Assembly: GCA_003557605.1 (NCBI GenBank)
Contig: PWNW01000088.1
Coordinates: forward strand, 1 to 8,729
Direction of reading: 5' to 3'
DNA from: Spirochaetaceae bacterium
GTDB taxonomy: Bacteria > Spirochaetota > Spirochaetia > PWKH01
DNA: 8,729 nt
Position 1 is the stretch's first letter. The number at the start of each line of letters is the position of its first letter. The notes beneath the pieces are model-generated. The model saw only the letters and a program-made list of their open reading frames with translations, made no database searches and was not told where the DNA came from. Both the position numbers and the translations under genes were made by a program. Shown piece by piece: positions 1-5,699 of the stretch.

Positions 1-1
1 C

Positions 2-49
2 TCGCCATATTTCGGGAAACCGGAGATTGTCCTGGCGAAGCAGACATGA
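2..49 (+). CDS. Possible 3' end of a rightward gene (partial)
   Basis: Frame 2 is open from the window edge to a TGA at 47-49 and would encode the last 15 residues of a protein ending FGKPEIVLAKQT. Its third positions are mostly G or C, as in the surrounding genes, which favours it over frame 1 (open to 90). It would converge on the amidohydrolase gene, with 24 bases between the stops. The stretch is too short to identify a family, and it may be chance. Confidence 0.25.
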   Translation, partial: SPYFGKPEIVLAKQT

Positions 50-73
50 ATCGTCGATGCAGAAAATCAAGAG

Positions 74-1375
74 TCAACATCCATCCATGACCTCAGCAAG
101 CGGGTAGAGCTGTCTGGGGCTATCAAAGAACATGGCCTTACCGATTCGTTCTGCTTCCTCCAGGTCCAGCTGGTCCTCTTCAACCAGCTGGGCTAAGGCT
201 GTGCTGATGTTTGTCTTTGCCAGGTGCAGATGTCCTGCCGTGCCGTCAATGAAACTGTAGTCCCCGACGAATGCCGATATCTTGTTCCAGGGGACCAGGT
301 CAAACCAGTCGGTCACAGCCTTCACTGCAGCCCGGGGTGAGATCATATGGGCCCAGCTCATATCGATAAAGACGTTAGGAAACATCTTGGCCAGACACCC
401 GAGAATATCCTGATATGGAAATGCCATATGAAAGATGACAAACCTGACCTGGGGATACTGGAGAAAGAGGTTTGTCAGTCGGGTGGGATCACTGTTGGAA
501 AGGTGGTTTCCGTTTCCTTCCTGAAGGCCCGTATGTATCTGGACAGTCAGCTCCCGCTCATTTACGTACTCCATGATGTAATGCATCATGAAGTCCTGGA
601 ATGATCTGCTGAAACTGACGGGGACTGCTTCCCAGTCAGGGATATGAAGTGTACTGAAGAGGGAATTGAACTCCCCTTCAGCATCGGAGGTGACTGCAGG
701 AGCAAAATAGAGGTCCCTGGTATAGGCGGATGCACATTTCAGGGCTGCGGTTCCTTTGGTGAAGACCAGGTCAAGCAGCAGTTTAACTGCCTCAAGCCAG
801 GAGGCAAACCCGGTGACCCGAGTCCCTGAAGTATGCTCCGTCTCCCTGATGTCCCCCAGGGATGACGGGTTGATCAGCTTGTCGATTCTGAAGGCAGGGG
901 CAAACAGCTCTCTGTCGAAGTCCTTCCAGGCATGCTCGGTATCTATGATGCTTACTTCTATGCGGGATATATCCTTGAGCACATGTCGGAAATGTCCCGG
1001 CGTTTCCAGGCTTGCAAGAAATTTCTGATTCAAGGATTCAATTGTGTATCCGGTAATTCCCTCTTCCTGGTGGACAATCCGTGCTGCTGCATCAAGGGAG
1101 CGGGCATACCCGGTATGTCTGCACAGATTCCAGAAGGGTTCAGCAGCCTTCCACCGCTGGGCTATGGGATATTTCGGGTTTTTTACGTACTCCAATGTTT
1201 CCCGGACCATCCCTGATGAAACCAGATCACGGTTCATGTAGTGGTCCAGGTATTCGGTCAGAATGTCCCTGTCCTTCGGCCTGAGGGATTCCTTTGCCGG
1301 GAGATGCTCATGGGTGTCAAATACTATGCAGTCACTAAGCCGTGCATATACCGCATCAAAATGATTCCGGGCCAT
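74..1375 (-). CDS. Amidohydrolase-superfamily (TIM-barrel) metal-dependent hydrolase
   Basis: This 433-residue protein looks like a cytoplasmic metal-dependent hydrolase of the amidohydrolase superfamily, closest in feel to the Amidohydrolase_2 / glucuronate-isomerase-like branch. The metal-ligand pattern is visible in order: HxH after strand 1 (FDTHEHL, H22 and H24), QIHTG (H281), FVIFHMAFP (H316) and the late Asp in FVGDYSFID (D372). K213 in AALKCASAY sits where some members carry a strand-4 lysine. There is no signal peptide or membrane segment. The start is backed by AAGGAGG at 1380-1386, four bases before ATG. The gene stands alone: its upstream neighbour is divergent and 384 bases away, so context does not reveal the substrate. 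The fold assignment is fairly sure; the reaction (hydrolysis, decarboxylation or isomerisation) is unknown. Confidence 0.8.
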   Translation of the reverse strand: MARNHFDAVYARLSDCIVFDTHEHLPAKESLRPKDRDILTEYLDHYMNRDLVSSGMVRETLEYVKNPKYPIAQRWKAAEPFWNLCRHTGYARSLDAAARIVHQEEGITGYTIESLNQKFLASLETPGHFRHVLKDISRIEVSIIDTEHAWKDFDRELFAPAFRIDKLINPSSLGDIRETEHTSGTRVTGFASWLEAVKLLLDLVFTKGTAALKCASAYTRDLYFAPAVTSDAEGEFNSLFSTLHIPDWEAVPVSFSRSFQDFMMHYIMEYVNERELTVQIHTGLQEGNGNHLSNSDPTRLTNLFLQYPQVRFVIFHMAFPYQDILGCLAKMFPNVFIDMSWAHMISPRAAVKAVTDWFDLVPWNKISAFVGDYSFIDGTAGHLHLAKTNISTALAQLVEEDQLDLEEAERIGKAMFFDSPRQLYPLAEVMDGC

Positions 1376-1471
1376 AATGCCTCCTTCGGTATTCCGTCAG
1401 GATAATTTCCCTGGACATGCTGATCTCCATGGTGCTTGTAACGGGTACGTTGAAAGCAGCGATGAGAGATC

Positions 1472-1684
1472 ATGTCAGGCAGTGTACTGCATGCTTGGAC
1501 GGGTGTCCACAATACTGGCCGGATGAGGCTTCCTTCAAATTGTGAAAAATTCCTGCAGCTTGTTCCGTTTATCCTGCAACAGCAGAGATTGGAGCATCAT
1601 GTAATTGTTGACTGGATGCTTGGACTGTCTGAAGACCGTTCGAGAAATCTGAGAAATCATGCCGGCGAAATAGCCTCTTCATGA
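1472..1684 (+). CDS. Doubtful small ORF (70 aa), unrecognised
   Basis: An ATG-started frame of 70 codons fills much of the long gap before the DUF6062-like gene, on the same strand. Upstream there is only a poor GAGAG four bases before the ATG. The product, with a central stretch around FLQLVPFILQQQ, matches nothing I recognise and has no signal peptide or metal motif. It could be a small gene, a decayed remnant or chance; chance is the most likely. Confidence 0.18.
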   Translation: MSGSVLHAWTGVHNTGRMRLPSNCEKFLQLVPFILQQQRLEHHVIVDWMLGLSEDRSRNLRNHAGEIASS

Positions 1685-1715
1685 TTCCTTTTGAGGGCCA
1701 TCATGTGCACACCCT

Positions 1716-1744
1716 TTGACCAGCTGCGCAATTCCCGGTAGGAT
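1716..1744 (+). promoter_or_regulatory. Possible sigma70-like promoter for the DUF6062-like gene
   Basis: TTGACC (1716-1721, 5/6 to the -35 consensus) and TAGGAT (1739-1744, 4/6 to -10) are separated by exactly 17 bases. The predicted start near 1751 leaves a leader of about 9 bases, with GGAG at its very 5' end. The -10 box matches only modestly and lies inside the 1733-1753 dyad. Confidence 0.35.
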
Positions 1745-1753
1745 AAGCCGGGA
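1733..1753. repeat. Inverted repeat TCCCGG-N9-CCGGGA over the start region of the DUF6062-like gene
   Basis: Perfect 6-bp arms at 1733-1738 and 1748-1753 surround the candidate -10 box, and the right arm covers most of the GGGAG ribosome-binding site (1750-1754). As DNA it could be an operator. If transcription starts further upstream, the RNA hairpin would hide the ribosome-binding site. The arms are short, so chance is possible. Confidence 0.35.
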
Positions 1754-1759
1754 GCGACT

Positions 1760-2500
1760 ATGAAATACAAGCTTGAGACCATTCCGGTCTGGGATGCGGT
1801 GGAGCACAGTACAAAGACCTGCATCATCTGTCATCTGATGGAGCAGTCTGAGGCACGGAAGATAGAGTTTTATCTTGGAAACTCGGTAATGAACCCTGAA
1901 ACACGGGTGAGGGTGAACTCCCGGGGATTCTGCGTGCATCACTACCGTCTGCTTACCGAAGGGGGCAAACCCCTTTCCCTGGGGCTTATGGCCCATACAA
2001 GGCTGCAGGAGACGGCTCGTCAGCTTGAGAAAGCCCTGAATGCCCTCAAAGCATCTTCATCTCCCAGGAGCGCCAGGAAGGCGGCAAAACAGATGCAGGA
2101 GGTCCTTGCCGGCCGTGAGAAGGATTGTCTGATTTGTGAAGGGATGCAGGACAACCTGAACCGGTATCTCTATACGACGGTGCATCTGTGGGGATCGGAT
2201 GAAGAGTTCAGAACAGCATTGAGAGACTCCGGAGGGGTGTGCTTTCACCATCTTCCGCTGCTGACGCAGATGGCCCCTGAGGCTCTATCCGGAGATCAGC
2301 TTGCGGTATTCTGCCGGGAGCTTGGGGCATACGCCGAAGCTTGGCTTCAGAGGGCTGTTGATGAGGTGCACTGGCTGACCCAGCGCAACAAAAGCCAGTA
2401 TGCCGGAAGCGACTGGAAGGGATGTGAGCAGGCCCATGTCAGGGCGGTGGTTATGGAGATCGGTTCCGGCAGGATCCATGAGCCTCCTGGACGGAAATGA
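1760..2500 (+). CDS. DUF6062-like Cys/His protein with two repeated putative metal-binding modules
   Basis: This 246-residue soluble protein has the look of the DUF6062 family, whose function I do not know. The N-terminal hallmark is IPVWDA followed by CIIC (C21, C24), then GFCVHH (C58, H60, H61). The pattern recurs as CLIC (C123, C126) followed by VCFHH (C161, H163, H164). The protein therefore looks like a duplicated module, each copy having CxxC about 33-35 residues before a CxHH. A basic helical linker (about residues 85-120) joins the halves. The layout suggests structural zinc or an Fe-S cluster; no catalytic motif is evident. GGGAG lies 5 bases upstream of the ATG. The next gene, 92 bases downstream, has its own promoter, so there is no obvious operon. 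Confidence 0.7.
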   Translation: MKYKLETIPVWDAVEHSTKTCIICHLMEQSEARKIEFYLGNSVMNPETRVRVNSRGFCVHHYRLLTEGGKPLSLGLMAHTRLQETARQLEKALNALKASSSPRSARKAAKQMQEVLAGREKDCLICEGMQDNLNRYLYTTVHLWGSDEEFRTALRDSGGVCFHHLPLLTQMAPEALSGDQLAVFCRELGAYAEAWLQRAVDEVHWLTQRNKSQYAGSDWKGCEQAHVRAVVMEIGSGRIHEPPGRK

Positions 2501-2531
2501 CGTGGTGATATGAACATAGATAACTCTTAGA

Positions 2532-2560
2532 TTGACTAAGCTTCCGCTGGCTGGTATGCT
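2532..2560 (+). promoter_or_regulatory. Sigma70-like promoter of the tandem NDK-like gene
   Basis: TTGACT (2532-2537, 5/6) and TATGCT (2555-2560, 4/6) are spaced by 17 bases. The predicted start near 2567 precedes a clear AGGAGG at 2575-2580, which lies 12 bases before the ATG at 2593. Its position in the short 92-base gap supports separate transcription of this gene. Confidence 0.55.
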
Positions 2561-2592
2561 GAGAATCATCTGCCAGGAGGAAAACACAATAC

Positions 2593-3786
2593 ATGGAAAA
2601 TCTATCATATGTGCTGGTGACTCCCTACACAATTGCGAAAAGCAGGACAGGGGGAGTGCTCTCACGGCTGCTCTCACGGCTTAATCTGGAGCTGGTGGGC
2701 TCCCAGATGTTTGCACCCACCAAGGAGTTTGCAGAGGCCTATGCAGAATCAGTCTACATGACCTATGAAGGAGACAACCCCAAAGGCAGGATCCTGCTTC
2801 GGGACTACATCCTCAATTCTTTCTCCCCCAGCGGAGGAAGGAGGCACCGGGTGCTTCTGCTTCTGTTCCGCGGGGAAGACGCCTATCGGAAAATCACCGA
2901 TATTGCAGGTCCTCTGTATAATGAGGAACTGACCCTTGAGTCGATCACCGGAGAGACCATCAGGGATACCTATGCTGACTTTTTTGCTTCCCATGAAAAT
3001 CCTGATAAGGTGCTGTACTATGAACCTGCGGTTCTTGCTCCTCGGACCCACAGGACTGCGGTAAAGCATCTGAAGATGCTCGGTGATTTCATCAAGGATG
3101 AGCCGAACATTATTGAGAACATGACTTACAAAAACCCTGAGCATATTGAAAGGACCCTGGTAATTATTAAGCCCGACAACTGGAGATATGCAAGTTCACG
3201 TCCGGGGACCATTATCGATATGTTCAGCCGTACGGGACTGAGAATCATCAGCTGCAAGATCCAGAGGATGACCTTGAACCAGGCTCTCGAGTTCTATGGA
3301 CCGGTGAAGCAGGTTCTGCTGAAGAAACTTTCTCCGATTTACGGTCAGCAGGCACGAAAGACCCTTGAAAAGGATTTCAACGTGAAGCTTCCCGATGAAA
3401 TCCAGGATACCCTGACGAAGACATTGGGGCAGCAGCTGGCGTTGGACCAGTTTTATCAGATCCTTGAATTCATGTCCGGAAACAGGCCGGACAGCTGTCC
3501 GGTGGAGGAGATGGATTATCCCGGAAAGGTGAAAAGCATGGTGCTTCTTTATGAGGGAGATCAAGCTGTCAGCAGAATTCGGGAGGTTCTTGGACCTACG
3601 GACCCAACCAAGGCCCCTGGAGGCACGGTGAGACGGGAGTTCGGACAGAACATCATGGTCAATACTGCCCATGCTTCTGATTCGCCGGAAAATGCGGACC
3701 GGGAAATGGGCATTGTGAAAATCGAACAAAACAGCTGTTACGAGATTATTTCCACCTATATTCAGTCCCTGAAGCATACTTCTTAG
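2593..3786 (+). CDS. Tandem nucleoside diphosphate kinase-like protein (degenerate domain 1, intact-looking domain 2)
   Basis: NDK transfers the terminal phosphate between nucleotides through a phospho-histidine. This 397-residue protein is over twice the usual length and appears to carry two NDK folds. Domain 2 (about 186-380) keeps the key residues: K193 (IIKPD), R330, T336 (LGPTDP), R347 (GTVRREF), N357 and catalytic H360 in NTAHASDS. It has an extra helical insertion of roughly 50 residues (about 240-300) where the family has a short loop. Domain 1 (about 4-165) keeps the outline, with VTPYTIAKSRTGGV at the KPDG strand and GETIRDTYADF near the GTIRGDF position. It lacks the Lys and the catalytic His, where the alignment gives VLAP, so it is probably non-catalytic. 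The gene is convergent with queH, one base apart. The NDK fold is sure; whether it makes NTPs or has a regulatory role is open. Confidence 0.8.
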   Translation: MENLSYVLVTPYTIAKSRTGGVLSRLLSRLNLELVGSQMFAPTKEFAEAYAESVYMTYEGDNPKGRILLRDYILNSFSPSGGRRHRVLLLLFRGEDAYRKITDIAGPLYNEELTLESITGETIRDTYADFFASHENPDKVLYYEPAVLAPRTHRTAVKHLKMLGDFIKDEPNIIENMTYKNPEHIERTLVIIKPDNWRYASSRPGTIIDMFSRTGLRIISCKIQRMTLNQALEFYGPVKQVLLKKLSPIYGQQARKTLEKDFNVKLPDEIQDTLTKTLGQQLALDQFYQILEFMSGNRPDSCPVEEMDYPGKVKSMVLLYEGDQAVSRIREVLGPTDPTKAPGGTVRREFGQNIMVNTAHASDSPENADREMGIVKIEQNSCYEIISTYIQSLKHTS

Positions 3787-3797
3787 CTCAGGGACTG
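3763..3797. terminator. Bidirectional hairpin across the NDK-like/queH convergent junction
   Basis: CAGTCCCTGA (3763-3772) and TCAGGGACTG (3788-3797) form a perfect 10-bp stem with a 15-base loop. The left arm is coding sequence of the NDK-like gene's last codons, the loop holds its stop, and the right arm holds the queH stop and last codons. The symmetry would let one element stop transcription from both sides. Neither side has the T-run of a classical intrinsic terminator, so it may act as a pause site or as an mRNA 3'-end stabiliser. Confidence 0.55.
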
Positions 3798-4327
3798 GAA
3801 CTGCGGTGCGGTATGCTGAATTCACAGCCGCAGTAATCCTGCCTGTATAATCCGAAAGCCCTGCTGAGCCTAATGCTTTCGGCAAATCCGTTCTGTTTCT
3901 TAAAGTTGAATTCCCTGAATCCGTCAAATGCTCTGCCTGCTGCAAATATGGTTTCACTTGATTTATGGGGACTGATGGTCAGTGAAGTGGTGAACTCCTG
4001 GATGCCCAGTTCTGCTGCCTTTTGAGCAGTGGTTGAGAGATTCCAGTGGAAACAGATCTCACAGCGCTTTCCTCCCTCGGGTTCATCAGCCCACGGCATA
4101 ACCTGTTCAAGCCAGGCTTCATGCTCCCAGGGAGAGAAAACCAAGGGAATATTCAGGATTTCAGCAAGTCTCTCAGCTGCATCGAGCCGTCTTTGAAACT
4201 CCTTATGGGGAAAGATGTTGGAGTTTGCAAAGATCAGCACCGGTGCATATCCCTGGTCAGTCAGACGTTTTGAGGAGGCGGATGCGCAGGGAGCGCAGCA
4301 GGCATGCAGCAGAATATTTTTGTTCAT
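3788..4327 (-). CDS. queH: Epoxyqueuosine reductase QueH
   Basis: QueH (formerly DUF208) reduces epoxyqueuosine to queuosine in tRNA, the last step of queuosine synthesis, using an Fe-S cluster and a further iron. It replaces the B12-dependent QueG in many anaerobes. The 179-residue length is typical. The signature is complete: HACCAPC at the N-terminus (C10, C11, C14), NSNIFPHKEFQRR, KRCEIC (C89, C92), TTSLTISPHK and the C-terminal LYRQDYCGC (C166, C168). The start directly precedes LLHACCAPC, so it is well fixed, although no good Shine-Dalgarno lies upstream (see the 4335-4363 promoter). The FAD oxidoreductase upstream is divergent and no other queuosine gene is nearby. Confidence 0.93.
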   Translation of the reverse strand: MNKNILLHACCAPCASASSKRLTDQGYAPVLIFANSNIFPHKEFQRRLDAAERLAEILNIPLVFSPWEHEAWLEQVMPWADEPEGGKRCEICFHWNLSTTAQKAAELGIQEFTTSLTISPHKSSETIFAAGRAFDGFREFNFKKQNGFAESIRLSRAFGLYRQDYCGCEFSIPHRSSSP

Positions 4328-4334
4328 GTTCTGA

Positions 4335-4363
4335 AGTATATCCTATGATGGAGTCTCTGTCAC
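4335..4363 (-). promoter_or_regulatory. queH promoter, predicted to give a leaderless mRNA
   Basis: On the minus strand, GTGACA (4358-4363, 5/6) and TATACT (4335-4340, 5/6) are separated by 17 bases. The -10 box ends 7 bases before the queH ATG at 4327, so transcription should start at about 4328 or on the A of the ATG. The only Shine-Dalgarno-like AGGA is 13 bases upstream and overlaps the -10 region, so it would not be transcribed. Confidence 0.6.
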
Positions 4364-4377
4364 TGCAGGGTATTCAA

Positions 4378-4406
4378 TTGCAATATCCGGAAATCCGGGG
4401 TATTAT
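4378..4406 (+). promoter_or_regulatory. Oxidoreductase promoter, predicted to give a leaderless or near-leaderless mRNA
   Basis: TTGCAA (4378-4383, 4/6) and TATTAT (4401-4406, 5/6) are separated by 17 bases. The expected start is about 4413, three bases before the ATG at 4416, leaving no room for a ribosome-binding site; none is seen. The spacer contains CCGGA-AA-TCCGG (4387-4398), a small dyad that could bind a regulator. This promoter runs back to back with the queH promoter without overlapping it. Confidence 0.6.
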
Positions 4407-4415
4407 CACATCGGT

Positions 4416-5699
4416 ATGGAACAGTATGATGTTGTAATTGTCGGAAGCGGTCCTGCAGGAATGGGGGCGGCATTTGAGATCACCCAGAAACGTCCCGATG
4501 CAAAGATCCTCATGATTGATAAGCAGCGCTTTTCCACCGGGGGCATGCGCAATGACTGCAAAATGAACTTCACCTTTCCCATCGGGTTTCCACTTGAATA
4601 CTGGGACCAGGAGCAGGCTGTATATTATCTGGACAAGGTTTCGGAATATCTCAATCCCGATATCATGGAAAAGAGCAACGTAAACATATATGCAGATCGG
4701 GCAAAGCGTCTCGGTGTGCGGCTGGTTGAGGTGAAGCAGGCGCATCTCGGAACCGACGGAGGCCTCAAGCTGATACGCCGGCTCCAGGAGGATCTTGCCC
4801 GAAGGGATGTGGAGTTGTCGCTGCATGAGGAGATGCTTACCATTGATGCTGAGCACCGAACCATTGACACCAGCATAAGAACGGTGGGCTACCGGACCCT
4901 GCTGATTGCTCCCGGCAGACAGGGCTTCCGGTTTCTCCAGGAGATGATGGACACCCTGAAGGTGCAGTATGTGGATAATATTGTGGATGTGGGAGTGAGG
5001 GTGGAAACCCGCATTGAGCGATATCCTATTGTCCGGGACTACTATGATCCGAAGTTCATGTTTCCCGAAAAGGTGAGGACCTTCTGCACCAACAGCGGAG
5101 ATGCCCATGTGGTGCAGGAGAAGAGCATAACCAGCTACGGGGAGACCTACTATTCAGTGAACGGCCATGCCTATTCAGCAGAGAAGGGAAGGGAGAACGG
5201 GATGGTGAATTTTGCCATACTGAAAACCGTGGGACTTACCGAACCCCTTGCCAGCGGACAGCTCTTTGCAGAACATCTCTCCCTGCAGGCCATGCTGCTC
5301 GGCGGCGGAAGGCCCTTGATGCAGCGGGTTGGGGATTTCAGGCTGGGAAAACGGTCCAAGGCGGGGGACTTCAACCATGACCTCTATGATTTTCCTCCTA
5401 CTCTTCGTACCTGCTGTCCCGGCGACATCAGCCTGGCGATCCCGGCACGGATACTTCGCACCATCTGGAAGTCGATGAAGCATCTTGATACCATTGTTCC
5501 CGGAGTGCTTCATCCGAGCACCATTATGTACTATCCTGAGATTAAGCTCTATGCAAACAAGCCCTGCTATGCGGACAGTCATTTCCGGGTGGCAGATTCT
5601 GTGTTTTTTGCCGGAGACGGTGCCGGGACCAGCAGGGGAATAACCGGAGCATGGGCAAGCGGAATCAGGGCTGCAGAAGGGATGGCTGCGTTTCTATAG
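4416..5699 (+). CDS. FAD-dependent oxidoreductase/dehydrogenase (COG2509-like)
   Basis: This 427-residue flavoprotein opens with a Rossmann dinucleotide motif right at the start: VVIVGSGPAGMGAA (GxGxxG, residues 10-15), then an acidic strand end in ILMIDKQ. A Gly/Cys/Asn stretch, GGMRNDCKMNF (about 43-53), follows. The C-terminus has the usual second FAD contact, FFAGDGAGTSRGITGAWASG. These features resemble the uncharacterised FAD-dependent dehydrogenases of COG2509 and the wider GidA/HI0933-type flavoproteins. The substrate is unknown. No membrane segment is seen. The start is fixed by the nearness of the FAD motif and needs no Shine-Dalgarno if the mRNA is leaderless. The gene ends in a 6-base overlap with the convergent B12-related operon. 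The position between queH and that operon does not by itself imply a shared pathway. Confidence 0.82.
   Translation: MEQYDVVIVGSGPAGMGAAFEITQKRPDAKILMIDKQRFSTGGMRNDCKMNFTFPIGFPLEYWDQEQAVYYLDKVSEYLNPDIMEKSNVNIYADRAKRLGVRLVEVKQAHLGTDGGLKLIRRLQEDLARRDVELSLHEEMLTIDAEHRTIDTSIRTVGYRTLLIAPGRQGFRFLQEMMDTLKVQYVDNIVDVGVRVETRIERYPIVRDYYDPKFMFPEKVRTFCTNSGDAHVVQEKSITSYGETYYSVNGHAYSAEKGRENGMVNFAILKTVGLTEPLASGQLFAEHLSLQAMLLGGGRPLMQRVGDFRLGKRSKAGDFNHDLYDFPPTLRTCCPGDISLAIPARILRTIWKSMKHLDTIVPGVLHPSTIMYYPEIKLYANKPCYADSHFRVADSVFFAGDGAGTSRGITGAWASGIRAAEGMAAFL
5694..5699. other. CTATAG palindrome serving as stop codon on both strands
   Basis: The convergent oxidoreductase and activation-domain-like genes end in the same hexamer: TAG at 5697-5699 on the plus strand and TAG at 5696-5694 on the minus strand. 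The genes therefore overlap by 6 bases tail to tail. No good terminator hairpin with a T-run is seen here; the only candidate is a 3-bp CCC-GATA-GGG followed by TTTT at about 5705-5718. Confidence 0.85.

Larger units (their letters stand above)
1376..1759. other. 384-base divergent intergenic region, mostly without recognised content
   Basis: This is the largest gap in the window, between the leftward amidohydrolase and the rightward DUF6062-like gene. I see a strong Shine-Dalgarno for the amidohydrolase at its left edge and a possible promoter plus dyad at its right edge. A weak small ORF (1472-1684) lies between. The 10-mer ATGCTTGGAC occurs twice, at 1491-1500 and 1616-1625. I found no convincing promoter for the amidohydrolase, and no tRNA, riboswitch or terminator. 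Confidence 0.6.

Noticed and set aside
1608..1636. TTGACT at 1608-1613 as a -35 box
   Set aside because: No acceptable -10 box lies 16-18 bases downstream; the hexamers there are GAAGAC-like.
3196..3957. Long minus-strand open frame (253 codons) opposite the NDK-like gene
   Set aside because: It is a shadow: it covers the well-supported NDK domain 2 and part of queH, and its translation shows no family motif.
4374..5108. Minus-strand open frame (244 codons) opposite the oxidoreductase
   Set aside because: It lies over the FAD-binding coding region and both divergent promoters, and its product has no recognisable domain.
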